Source: UBA2988 sp965237965 (GTDB lineage: Bacteria; Gemmatimonadota; Gemmatimonadetes; Longimicrobiales; Gaopeijiaceae). From it: a stretch of 64,000 nt of DNA. Made by a program: the position numbers and the translations under genes. The DNA is taken from contig CBDEGT010000001.1 of NCBI GenBank assembly GCA_965237965.1, positions 186,001-250,000 of the forward strand. Reading direction: 5' to 3'. The notes under the pieces were generated by a model. The model was not told the origin of the DNA and did no database searches. It saw nothing but the letters and a program-made list of their open reading frames with translations. Of this stretch, positions 25,904 to 35,109 are shown piece after piece; the first letter of the stretch is position 1; the number at the start of each line of letters is the position of its first letter.

Positions 25904-28586
25904 ATGCTGAGTGCCGAACGTCTGACCACGAAGGCCGCCGAGGCCATCCAGGCAGCCTCGTCCGAGTCGCGTCGTCGCGGGCACCCCGAAATCGCCGGTG
26001 CCCACCTGCTCGATGCATTACTCCAGCAGGAAGAGGGGATCGTGGTGCCGGTGCTCCGGAAGCTGGGGTTGCAGATCCCGGCGATCCGGCAACGCACGGA
26101 GCAGGCGCTCGGCCGTTATGCGCGGGTCGAAGGTGGCCTGGAGCCGCGCGTTTCCCGCGACCTGAGCAGGGCGCTCGACGAGGCGGAGTCGCAGGCGCGT
26201 TCGCTGGGCGATGAATTCGTCTCGACGGAACACCTGCTACTCGGCCTTGCTGGTAAGAAGGACGATGCCGGACAGGTGCTCCGCGACGCGGGTGCCACGC
26301 CGGAAGCGGTACGCCAGGCGCTCGAGTCGGTCCGGGGCAGCCATCGCGTCACCGATCAGAGTCCCGAGGAGAAGTACCGCGCTCTGGAGCGCTACAGCCG
26401 CGACCTGACCGCGCTCGCGCGGCTCGGCAAGCTGGATCCGGTGATCGGACGGGACGAGGAGATCCGGAGGGTGATCAAGGTCCTGGCCCGGCGCACGAAG
26501 AACAACCCGGTATTGATCGGCGAGCCGGGCGTGGGCAAGACCGCGATCGTGGAGAGCCTCGCACAACGGATGGTGGCCGGCGACATCCCGAGCTCGCTTG
26601 CGGACAAGAAGCTTCTGCAGCTCGACATATCCTCGATGCTCGCGGGCGCCAAATACCGTGGCGAGTTCGAGGAGCGCATGAAGGCGGTGATCAAGGAGAT
26701 CACGGATGCCGAGGGGCGGTTCGTGATCTTCATCGACGAGATGCACACGATCGTCGGTGCCGGCGCTGCCGAGGGCGCAGTGGACGCGGGCAACATGCTC
26801 AAGCCGCCACTGGCGCGTGGCGAGCTGCGCGTCGTCGGAGCGACGACCCTGGACGAGTATCGCAAGCACATCGAGAAGGATCCTGCTCTGGAGCGACGCT
26901 TCCAGCCGGTGCTTGTGGGTCCACCGTCCGTAGAGGACACGATCGCGATCCTACGTGGGCTCAAGGAGCGCTATGAGGTCCACCACGGCGTGCGCATCAC
27001 CGACGACGCACTGATCGCAGCGGCCAGGCTCTCCGACCGCTACATCGGCGGGCGATTCCTTCCTGACAAGGCGATTCGACCTCATGGACGAGGCCGCGGC
27101 CCGGCTGCGCATCGAGATCGACTCGATGCCGCAGGAGATCGACGAGGTGGAGCGGCGCGTTACCCAGCTCGAGATCGAAAAGCAGGCGCTCGCCAAGGAG
27201 AAAGACAGGTCGGCCGTGGAGAGACGCGACGCGATCGAGGCGGAGCTGTCCGAGCTACGCGAGAAGAGCAGCGGCATGAAGGCGCGCTGGCAGGCGGAGA
27301 AGGCGCAGATCCAGAAGATCCAGACGCTCAAGGAGCGCTCGGACGAGCTCAGGATCGAGGTCGAGCGGGCCACGCGAATGGGAAACCTCCAGCGCGCGGC
27401 CGAGATCCAGTACGGCGAGCTCCCGCGGATCCAGCAGGAAACGGCCGACGCCGAACGGGGGTTGGGCGAGCTACAGGTGGAGGGGAAGTTTCTCAAGGAG
27501 GAGGTGGACGCAGACGACATCGCGTTCGTGGTGGCGGAGTGGACGGGCATTCCGGTCAGCCGGATGGTCGAGAGCGAACGGGAGCGGATCGCCCACCTCG
27601 AGCGGCTGCTCGCGGCACGAGTGGTCGGACAGGACGAGGCGGTGACCGCGGTTGCGAACGCCGTGCGGCGTGCACGCGCGGGGCTTCAGGACCCCGATCG
27701 TCCCATCGGGTCGTTCATTTTTCTCGGACCTACGGGAGTAGGAAAGACGGAGACGGCGCGGGCTTTGGCCGAGTTCCTGTTCGACGACGAGCGCGCGATG
27801 GTGCGCATCGACATGTCGGAGTACATGGAGAAGCACGCGGTTGCGAGGCTGATTGGCGCCCCACCCGGCTACGTCGGGTTCGAGGAGGGTGGGCAGCTCA
27901 CGGAGGCGGTGCGACGACGCCCCCACACCGTCGTGCTCTTCGACGAGATCGAGAAGGCGCACCACGACGTCTTCAACGTTCTGCTCCAGATTCTCGAAGA
28001 CGGAAGGCTCACCGACTCGCAGGGTCGGACCGTGGACTTCCGCAACACCGTCATCATCATGACCTCGAACATCGGGAGCCACACGATCCTCGAGCGGGCT
28101 TCCGCCCTCGAGAGCGACGAGCAACTCAAGCGGCTGGAGGACGACGTCCTGCGCGAGCTCCAGCACCATTTCCGTCCCGAGTTCCTCAACCGAGTGGACG
28201 ACGTGATCGTCTTCCGTCCGCTGTCGCTCGACCTGATCAAGAGGATCGTCGACCTGCAGCTTCGCCGCGTCGAGAAGCTCACCGCGGAGGTCGGCTTCCG
28301 CCTCCTGGCGAGCGAAGCCGCCAAGGACTTCCTGGCGCGCGAGGGGTACGATCCGGCGTTCGGGGCCCGGCCGCTCAAGCGCGCCATCCAGCGGCATCTC
28401 CAAGACCCCTTGGCCCTCCGGCTGCTCGAGGACGACGTCCCCGATGGCAGCCTGGTGCGGGCAGATCTGGCCGCCGGAGGCGGGGAGCTGACCTTCGAGG
28501 TGACGGACCAGGCGGTCGCCGCCGAGCGTGGTTCGGTCCGGGTGCGGCCGGGGCCCGACGGGATCGAGCCGATACGCCGCTCGTGA
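25904..28586 (+). pseudogene. clpB: ATP-dependent chaperone ClpB, broken by a one-base frameshift
   Basis: Hexameric AAA+ disaggregase working with DnaK. Joined across one extra base it gives about 893 residues, slightly over the usual 860-880. It has the Clp N-domain, NBD1 with P-loop GEPGVGKT near 206-213, the M-domain coiled coil, and NBD2 with GPTGVGKT near 608-615. Around 27074-27077 the sequence reads GCGATTCGACCTC, whereas the conserved LPDKAIDLMDEAAA needs GCGATCGACCTC. The extra T shifts the frame, so translation from 25904 leaves ClpB sequence at NBD1. As clpB is normally intact, a sequencing error is the first explanation. No CIRCE or clear heat-shock promoter was seen upstream. 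Confidence 0.88.
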
Positions 28587-28698
28587 CACGCCAACGACAC
28601 TAGGGATCGTTGACGGTCATGTGGCATACGCTACAAGTTGGGTCGAAGTCGCCGGGCCATGCCCATGCCGACTTCTATCCGCAGCTACGGAGGGCCCG

Positions 28699-29145
28699 AT
28701 GATTCGAGCGGGGACGTTAGCGCGCGCCGCAGCCGCTTGCTGCCTCCTTCTTCTCGCGGCCTGCGTGACCCGCACCGTGGAGGCCGCGTCCGAGATGGCC
28801 GGGATGGGGCCGATGCTCTCGGTAGAGCGGTTCCTCCAGGCGGCCAATGTGCGCGATTTCCAAGCCATGCGGCGGTTGTTCGGCATGTATGACGGACCCA
28901 TCCGGGGGGATCGCCTCGAGCTGGAGATTCGCATGGCTGCGATCGCCGACGTGCTGCGCCACGAGGACTACGCGATCGCGAGTGAGCAGATGGAGCCCGG
29001 CCGAGAGTACCCCACCACGCGGGTGCTCGTGACCCTCACCCAGGGGGGACGTCAGATCGCCGGTGTGCCCTTCCTGGTCGTGCGGACAGAGGGCGGTGGC
29101 TGGCTCGTCCAGCAGGTGGATCTCGAGTACCTGATGCGGGGTTGA
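28699..29145 (+). CDS. Small lipoprotein with NTF2/DUF4440-like fold
   Basis: A 148-residue protein. The signal LARAAAACCLLLLAACVTR ends at a lipobox (LAAC). The mature region begins with VERFLQAANVRDFQAMRRLFG and continues as alternating beta strands (TTRVLVTLTQ, VPFLVVRTEGGGWLVQQVDL), resembling the cone-shaped NTF2-like fold. Function unknown. The start ATG follows GGAGGG. It converges with mce 18 bases downstream. Confidence 0.72.
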   Translation: MIRAGTLARAAAACCLLLLAACVTRTVEAASEMAGMGPMLSVERFLQAANVRDFQAMRRLFGMYDGPIRGDRLELEIRMAAIADVLRHEDYAIASEQMEPGREYPTTRVLVTLTQGGRQIAGVPFLVVRTEGGGWLVQQVDLEYLMRG

Positions 29146-29163
29146 GGGGGGCGCCCTCGCCGC

Positions 29164-29556
29164 TCAACTACGTTCGACCAGCTCCACGAGCACGCGACCC
29201 GTGCCACCCGGGTGCAGGAACGCGACCCGGTGTCCACGTGCACCGGGTCGCGGGACGCGGTCGATCAGCCCGAAGCCTGCGGCGACCAGGCGGCGCAATT
29301 CCCGCTCGATGTCGCTGGTGCGATAGGCGACATGGTGCAGGGCGGTTCCGTGTCGGGAGAGAAAGCGCCCAACGGGTGTATCAGGAGCGAGCGGTTCGAG
29401 GAGTTCGAGTGAGCCTACGAACGCAACGCGGACCCCCTGCTGCTGAAGGGTCTCAGGCGGGGAACTCGTAGCTCCTGAAATGGCTTCATGCAGCGGGATC
29501 GCCTCGGCCAAAGAGGTGACGGCGATCGCGATGTGATCCAGATCGAGACCAGTCAT
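29164..29556 (-). CDS. mce: Methylmalonyl-CoA epimerase
   Basis: Glyoxalase/VOC-fold metal enzyme interconverting (R)- and (S)-methylmalonyl-CoA. It has 130 residues, the usual length. Metal ligands are visible as His in LDHIAIAV, Glu in LELLEPL, His in LHHVAYR and Glu in VLVELVE. It is divergently oriented to trxA with only 21 bases between the start codons, so each promoter must lie inside the other gene or overlap it. The mutase subunits are not in this window. Confidence 0.9.
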   Translation of the reverse strand: MTGLDLDHIAIAVTSLAEAIPLHEAISGATSSPPETLQQQGVRVAFVGSLELLEPLAPDTPVGRFLSRHGTALHHVAYRTSDIERELRRLVAAGFGLIDRVPRPGARGHRVAFLHPGGTGRVLVELVERS

Positions 29557-29577
29557 AGATGCTTAAAGGAGAACGCG

Positions 29578-29919
29578 ATGGCCGTTGACGGCAAGATTCT
29601 AGAGATCACCGATCTCAACTTCGGCGATGAAGTACACGATCAGGACGGACTCTCCATGGTGGACTTCTGGGCCGCCTGGTGCGGTCCCTGTAGGATCATC
29701 GCTCCCATCGTGGAGAAGCTCGCCGAGGACTACGCGGAACAGGGTCTTCGTGTCGGAAAGCTGGACGTGGATTCGAACCCAGAGACCGCGAGCCGCTTCG
29801 GCGTGCGGTCGATCCCGACCGTTCTGTTCTTCAAGAATGGCGAGATGGTCGACAAGGTGGTCGGAGCGGTGCCGCGGAACCAGCTGGAGGAGAGGATCAA
29901 GCAGCACCTTGCCGCCTGA
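29578..29919 (+). CDS. trxA: Thioredoxin
   Basis: Cytoplasmic dithiol reductant of 113 residues. The active site WCGPC is at residues 34-38 in FWAAWCGPCRIIAP; the cis-proline is in RSIPTVLFFKNGE. The start ATG has a strong AAAGGAG. A perfect hairpin terminator follows the stop by 23 bases. Confidence 0.97.
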   Translation: MAVDGKILEITDLNFGDEVHDQDGLSMVDFWAAWCGPCRIIAPIVEKLAEDYAEQGLRVGKLDVDSNPETASRFGVRSIPTVLFFKNGEMVDKVVGAVPRNQLEERIKQHLAA

Positions 29920-29942
29920 CGCGTTGCCCACGCTCGCGCGGA

Positions 29943-29978
29943 CGGCCCGGAGGACCACCTCCGGGCCGCTGTCGTTTT
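29943..29978 (+). terminator. Intrinsic terminator of trxA
   Basis: A perfect 10-base stem, GGCCCGGAGG (29944-29953) with CCTCCGGGCC (29958-29967), encloses an ACCA loop and is extended by a C-G pair (29943/29968). TGTCGTTTT follows. This is the clearest rho-independent terminator in the window. Confidence 0.8.
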
Positions 29979-30058
29979 GGGGCCTCGCGGGGCCTCCGTT
30001 CGCCAACCATCTTGCGAAGGCTTTCTATCCTCCGCTCTCCTCGCGCTCCGAGTCGAAT

Positions 30059-30895
30059 CTGGGCACGCTCTATCTGGTAGCCACTCCGATCGGCAACCTC
30101 GAGGACGTGACCCGTCGGGCCGTGCGTCTGCTCGGCGAGGTGGACCGCGTGCTGGCGGAGGACACGCGTCGCACCCGGGTGCTGCTGAGCCATCTGGGAA
30201 TCAGGCCACCGGTGGTTTCGCTGCACGAACACAACGAACGCCGGCGCACTGCGCAGGTGCTGGCGTGGCTAGCCGGGGGCGAGCGGCTCGCGCTGGTGTC
30301 GGACGCGGGCACCCCGCTGGTGAGCGATCCCGGGGCGCGCCTGGTGCAGGCGGCGGCGGCCGGGCACGAGGTGGTGCCCTTGCCCGGGCCTTCCGCCGTG
30401 CTCGCCGCCCTGATCGCTTCCGGTCTGCCCACGGACCGCTTCACTTTCCTGGGCTTCCCCGCGCGCAAGGGATCTGAGCGCGGCCGCCTGCTTGATCGTG
30501 TCGCCGGGTCGGAGGAAGTGGTCGTGCTCTTCGAGTCCCCCGAGCGGCTAGCCGCGCTGCTCGATGACCTGGCTTCGGTCTGCGGCGGGGAACGTCGGGT
30601 CGCAGTGGCCCGCGAGCTCACGAAGGTGCACGAAGAGGTCTTTCGTGGAACCCTGTCGGAGGGCCTCCGCTACTACGGGGAGCGTCCACCGCGGGGTGAA
30701 GTGACCGTCGTGGTGGACGCGGCGGCCACGCCTCCGGAGGCGGACGCCGTGGATCGGGCGGCGGCGCTCGCGCTCGCACGGGCACTGATGGACGAGGGGC
30801 TCCGACCGAGCGAGGCCTCCCGCGAGGTGGCCCGCCGTCTGGGCATACCTCGGAACCATGCGTACCGGATCGTCCAGGCGTTGGACACGGCGTGA
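30059..30895 (+). CDS. rsmI: 16S rRNA (cytidine1402-2'-O)-methyltransferase
   Basis: SAM-dependent tetrapyrrole-methylase-fold enzyme that 2'-O-methylates C1402 of 16S rRNA. Family signatures are GTLYLVATPIGNLEDVTRRA, EDTRRTRVLLSHL, SLHEHNE, ALVSDAGTPLVSDPG and LPGPSAVLAAL. The start is unusual: no ATG, GTG or TTG precedes the conserved GTLYLVATPIGN in frame after the trxA terminator, so a CTG at 30059 (or 29969) is proposed. From 30059 it is 278 residues, the normal length. Confidence 0.92.
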   Translation: MGTLYLVATPIGNLEDVTRRAVRLLGEVDRVLAEDTRRTRVLLSHLGIRPPVVSLHEHNERRRTAQVLAWLAGGERLALVSDAGTPLVSDPGARLVQAAAAGHEVVPLPGPSAVLAALIASGLPTDRFTFLGFPARKGSERGRLLDRVAGSEEVVVLFESPERLAALLDDLASVCGGERRVAVARELTKVHEEVFRGTLSEGLRYYGERPPRGEVTVVVDAAATPPEADAVDRAAALALARALMDEGLRPSEASREVARRLGIPRNHAYRIVQALDTA

Positions 30896-30953
30896 GCGCG
30901 TGCTGCCAACCGGACCACGCGCGGAGGGCCGCCGCTGAGGGAGACGGTTGTCG

Positions 30954-31631
30954 ATGATCCTGATGTTGACCGCGGTGGCGGCGCTGGCGATGGCGGGGGG
31001 GGCGGAGCGCCCGTTTGCTCGGGCCGACACTACCCTGACCATCGCGCGGCTACGGTACGAGGGTGGCGGCGATTGGTACGCGAACCCGTCCTCGCTCCCG
31101 AACCTGCTCGCCGCCATCCGTGACCGGACTGGGCTCGCGGTGGCCGGTCGCGAGGCGACCGTCGGGCTGCTGGATCCGGCTCTGAGCGGGTATCCATACC
31201 TCTATATGACCGGACACGGGAACGTCTCCTGGTCGCCGGCGGAAAGGCAGGCTCTGCGCGCCCATCTACTCGCCGGTGGATTCCTCCACGCGGACGACAA
31301 CTACGGAATGGACGACTCGTTCCGGCGCGAGATCCGGCAGGTGTTTCCTGAGAAGGAGTTGGTGGAGCTGCCGCCCGACCACCCAGTGTTCCATGCCTTC
31401 TACGACTTCCCGCAAGGTGTCCCGAAGATCCACGAGCACGACGGCGAGCTCCCGCAGGCGCTCGGGATCTTCCACGACGGTCGCCTGGTCCTGCTCTATA
31501 CGTACGAGACCGACCTGGGCGACGGTTGGGAAGATCCGAGCGTGCATCGGGATCCGGCTGAGAAGCGGGAAGAGGCGCTGCGGATGGGCGTGAACATCTT
31601 TGTGCACGCGCTCCGGGAGGGAGTGCGATGA
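30954..31631 (+). CDS. DUF4159 domain protein, secreted or membrane-anchored
   Basis: About 225 residues: N-terminal hydrophobic signal (ILMLTAVAALAMAGGA), then the DUF4159 pattern of a class-I-amidotransferase-like fold: ARLRYEGGGDWYANPSSL, YPYLYMTGHGNVSWS, HLLAGGFLHADDNYGMD, FHAFYDFPQGVPKIHEHD and YTYETDLGDGWED. DUF4159 genes usually sit in MoxR/DUF58/vWA clusters of unknown envelope function; here the partner is the large coiled-coil protein downstream. The ATG at 30954 follows GAGGGAGA; TTG 30948 is an alternative. Confidence 0.85.
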   Translation: MILMLTAVAALAMAGGAERPFARADTTLTIARLRYEGGGDWYANPSSLPNLLAAIRDRTGLAVAGREATVGLLDPALSGYPYLYMTGHGNVSWSPAERQALRAHLLAGGFLHADDNYGMDDSFRREIRQVFPEKELVELPPDHPVFHAFYDFPQGVPKIHEHDGELPQALGIFHDGRLVLLYTYETDLGDGWEDPSVHRDPAEKREEALRMGVNIFVHALREGVR

Positions 31632-31647
31632 GCGAGAGCAGCGCACC

Positions 31648-34600
31648 GTGAGTCCCCCTCGCGCCGAGCCGCAAAACGTGCCCAGCGCGGTGGCCCGTGT
31701 ACGCGCCCACCTGCGCAGGCGGGCCGCGCTCGCGGCGGTGCTCTGGATCGCCTCCAGCGTGGGGCTCGCGCTGGCCGCAGCCTGGTGGCTCGCCGGGCCG
31801 GAGGGATGGCGGCAGGGCAGCCCCGTTCCGTTGGTCCTGGATATGAGTGTGCTGGTGATCGTCGCGGGGCTGGTCGGCTGGCTCAGGCGAGGTGAGAGGA
31901 GTTGGTTGGCGGAGAACCGCGTGGCGCGCTCGATGGAGGGCGCAGCGGGGCTGGGCGCAGGAGCTGTAGAAGGCGCGCTCCAACTCGCGCGCGGCGTGCC
32001 GCGCGGAGTTTCGGGAAGCCTCGCCGTCCTTGCCGAGCGGTCGGTCGCGGGGCGCCTGGAGCTTCCGTCCGAGCGCCTGTCGGGCGGGCTCGGGGTGCGT
32101 GCGCGGGGGTGGGTACGTCGCGCGGCGGTCGCGGCCGCTCTCCTCGCTCCCGTCGTCACGCTGCTCGCGTTGGCCGCACCGGCCCGCTCGCTGAACGCAT
32201 GGGCGGGCCTCGGTCGTCCGCTGCGCACCCTCGCCCGGGCGAGGGTGCCCGCGCTCGAGATCTCGCCCGGCGATGCCGAGGTTCTGCGCGGTTCTGAGGT
32301 GAGCGTGATCGTGCGGGCTCCGGGTCGCACGGAGGTGACGCTTCGCTGGAGGCGGGAAGGCGACGTGGCTCGGTCGGAGACGGTCCCGGCCGAGAGGGGA
32401 GAGGCCCGCTTCCGTCTTCCGGCCGTGTCGGCGGCCGTCGCGTACTCGGCCACCACGCCCGACGGTGCCGCGAGCGAAACCTATCACATCTTGCCCGTGG
32501 ATCCGCTGCTCGTGAGCGAGGTCAGCATCGAGCTGGCGTTCCCGCCCCACACCAACCGCGCGCCAGAAGCGTATCAGCGCGAGGTGCCGCCCTTGGTGGT
32601 GCCCGTCGGTACCCGAATCGCGATCGCGGGGCTGACGACGCGTCCGCTGAGCGAGGCCGCGCTCGAGCGCGAGGAGGATGGCCTGCTCGTGCCGATCGAC
32701 GCCGAGGGGACGAGTTTCGCGGCGACCTGGTCGCCTCGTGTAGGGGGACGCTACGCCTGGCGTTTCCGGGACACCGACGGCGGGGACGCCGAGCTGCTCC
32801 CGACCCCCATCGATCTGACCGTGGTGCCGGACTCTGCGCCGGCGATCCGCTTCGCCTTCCCTGCCGTGGACATGGTGCTGCCCACGACCCTTCAGCAGCC
32901 CCTGGTGGTCGAGGTACGCGACGACTATGGCCTCTCCGCAATGGAGATCGTGGCGTATCGCGTGAACTCGGCGGGTGAGCGCTCGGCTCCGGTGCTCCGG
33001 CGCACCGAGCTTGTCGGCACGCGCGCCGCGCTGGCACGTCCGATCATGGACCTGCGCGACTGGGGACTACAGCCGGGCGACACCGTGCGCTACTTCGCAC
33101 GTGCGCTCGACAACGCACCCAGCCCCTCCGCTACGCAGACGCGTGAGTATGTGCTACGGATGCCCGAACTGTCGGAGTTGCGTCGGAATGCCCAGGAGGA
33201 GATGGAGGAAATGGCGGTCCGACTGCAGCAGCTTGTGGAGCGGGTACGGCGCGCGGGTGAGGAGTCGCGCGATCTCGAGCGCGAGGCCGCTGCACGTGCC
33301 GATCCGTCGTCCCGTTCCGCTACGCTGCCGGGTGGAAGGCCCGAGCCCAATCCGGCCGGGTTCGAACAGCGTGAGCAGCTTCGTCAGGCGCTCGAGCAGC
33401 AGCAGGCCATGTCGGAGGAGGCACAAGCGGCGCGTGAGGAGCTAGAGGCTATCGCCGAAGCGCTTCGTGAGGCGGGCGCGGCCGACGCCGGTTTGCAGCG
33501 TGAACTGGAGGAGCTCCAGCGGTTGCTTGCCGAGGCCGCGTCCACGGAGTTGCGCGAGCGACTGGACCAACTGGCTTCGGGGCTCGAGCCCACCGACGCA
33601 CGCGATGCACGCCGTACACTGGAGCAGCTCGCCCAAGAGCAGGAGCGCTTCCGTGAGCTGCTTCAGGAATCGCTCGAGCAGCTCAGGCGCGCAGCGGTCG
33701 AACAGGACTTCCGGGCGACCGCCGCGGAGGCGCGCGAGCTCGGCCAGCAGGAGAGAGCACTCGCTGCGGCGATGCGTGAAGGTAGTGATCGGGAGCTGCG
33801 TGCCGAGCAGCAGCGCGACCTTCTCGCCGGGACGAACGAGCTTCAAGAGCGCCTCGATGAGCTGGCGCGGCGCCTCTCCGAGCTCGAGGAGGAGCGGGCC
33901 CGTGCCGCGGTGCAGGCTGCGCAGCGGGAGACCAGCGAGGGCGCGCGTGCGATGGACGAAGCTCAGCAGCTGATGCAGCAGGAGACCCGGACTCCACGCC
34001 AGGGCGCACAACCCGACCCCGAGGCCGCAGACCGTGCCGAGCAGGCCGGCCAGGCGCTCGAACGGGCAGCCAACGAGCTTGAGCAGGCACAGGACCAGAT
34101 CTCGAGCAAGCGGTTCCAGGCGGTGCAGCGCGCGCTCGAGGAGGCGGCCGAGGACGCGCTCTCACTGGCGCGCGGGCAGGCCGACATCCGCCGTGAGATG
34201 CGTGACGCCGGGCCCACACGACTGGCGGGGCTGCGTGGTGACGAGGCCGCCGTGCTCCAGGGGCTGCGCAATCTGGCGGCGAACCTGGAGGCGCAGGCTG
34301 GAGGGCAGGCGCCCGCGCTGCGCGCGGCGGGCGAGGACATCGGTCGTGCCATGCTGGCGATCGAGCGCACGCTGACGGTCCTGGAAGAGCGCCGTTCCTC
34401 GCTGCCCAGCCCCGAGAGTGCTGCCCAGAGTGCGATCGAGGCGCTCAACCAGGTGGCCCTGACGGCCATCGCGGTGGGAGAGCAGTCCGGTGGTCAGCAG
34501 GGCGGATCGCGGAGCATCACCGACCGGTTGGATGAGCTCGCGGAGCAGCAGGGAGAGCTCAACAACCGTGCCCGACAGCTCCTTCCGATGCAGCTCGGCG

Positions 34601-35109
34601 CTCAGGCCTTGGGTCAGCAGGCGGAAGAGCTGTCCATGGGACAGGAGGACGTGGCGAGCGAGCTCGATGCGCTCGCGCAGCAGCCCGGAGCCGAGGGCCA
34701 GGCATTGGGAAGCCTCGAGGCCCTGGCACAGGAGGCTCGACGACTCGCGGAGCAGCTGGCCGGTGGGCGCCTCGACCCGGAGACGCGCGAACGGCAGGAG
34801 CGTCTCTTCCACCGACTCCTGGACGCGGGGCGCACGCTCGAGAGCGAGGACCTATCCGACGAACGGCAGTCCAGAACGCCTCCCGAGCTCGAGAGGGGTG
34901 AAGTGCTTCCGCTCGGCCCCGAGGCGCTCGGCGTCCTCAGGTACGGCCTGCCCTCGGCGGAGCAGCTACAGCAGCTCAGCCCCACGGAGCGCGAGCTGGT
35001 CCTGCGCTACTTCGACCGTCTGAACCGGTTGAGCGTTGAAGCGCCCGACGAAGAACCCGGTCCCGCTGCGTCGGCGGGGGCGAGTCAGGGAACCGGAGGT
35101 CCCCCGTGA
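31648..35109 (+). CDS. Large membrane-anchored coiled-coil protein (DUF4175-like)
   Basis: 1153 residues from the GTG at 31648. Two N-terminal TM segments (LAAVLWIASSVGLALAAAWW and the VLVIVAGLVGWL segment), a third near LLAPVVTLLALAA, then beta-rich domains (EISPGDAEVLRGSEVSVIVR; DSAPAIRFAFPAVDMVLP; VEVRDDYGLSAMEIVAY), a pattern seen in DUF4175 proteins. From about residue 510 onward the chain is almost entirely Glu/Gln/Arg/Ala coiled coil (LRRNAQEEMEEMAVRLQQL ...), with a C-terminal cap (LSPTERELVLRYFDRLNRL). Probably a periplasmic rod scaffold. It overlaps the next gene by four bases. Confidence 0.82.
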   Translation: MSPPRAEPQNVPSAVARVRAHLRRRAALAAVLWIASSVGLALAAAWWLAGPEGWRQGSPVPLVLDMSVLVIVAGLVGWLRRGERSWLAENRVARSMEGAAGLGAGAVEGALQLARGVPRGVSGSLAVLAERSVAGRLELPSERLSGGLGVRARGWVRRAAVAAALLAPVVTLLALAAPARSLNAWAGLGRPLRTLARARVPALEISPGDAEVLRGSEVSVIVRAPGRTEVTLRWRREGDVARSETVPAERGEARFRLPAVSAAVAYSATTPDGAASETYHILPVDPLLVSEVSIELAFPPHTNRAPEAYQREVPPLVVPVGTRIAIAGLTTRPLSEAALEREEDGLLVPIDAEGTSFAATWSPRVGGRYAWRFRDTDGGDAELLPTPIDLTVVPDSAPAIRFAFPAVDMVLPTTLQQPLVVEVRDDYGLSAMEIVAYRVNSAGERSAPVLRRTELVGTRAALARPIMDLRDWGLQPGDTVRYFARALDNAPSPSATQTREYVLRMPELSELRRNAQEEMEEMAVRLQQLVERVRRAGEESRDLEREAAARADPSSRSATLPGGRPEPNPAGFEQREQLRQALEQQQAMSEEAQAAREELEAIAEALREAGAADAGLQRELEELQRLLAEAASTELRERLDQLASGLEPTDARDARRTLEQLAQEQERFRELLQESLEQLRRAAVEQDFRATAAEARELGQQERALAAAMREGSDRELRAEQQRDLLAGTNELQERLDELARRLSELEEERARAAVQAAQRETSEGARAMDEAQQLMQQETRTPRQGAQPDPEAADRAEQAGQALERAANELEQAQDQISSKRFQAVQRALEEAAEDALSLARGQADIRREMRDAGPTRLAGLRGDEAAVLQGLRNLAANLEAQAGGQAPALRAAGEDIGRAMLAIERTLTVLEERRSSLPSPESAAQSAIEALNQVALTAIAVGEQSGGQQGGSRSITDRLDELAEQQGELNNRARQLLPMQLGAQALGQQAEELSMGQEDVASELDALAQQPGAEGQALGSLEALAQEARRLAEQLAGGRLDPETRERQERLFHRLLDAGRTLESEDLSDERQSRTPPELERGEVLPLGPEALGVLRYGLPSAEQLQQLSPTERELVLRYFDRLNRLSVEAPDEEPGPAASAGASQGTGGPP

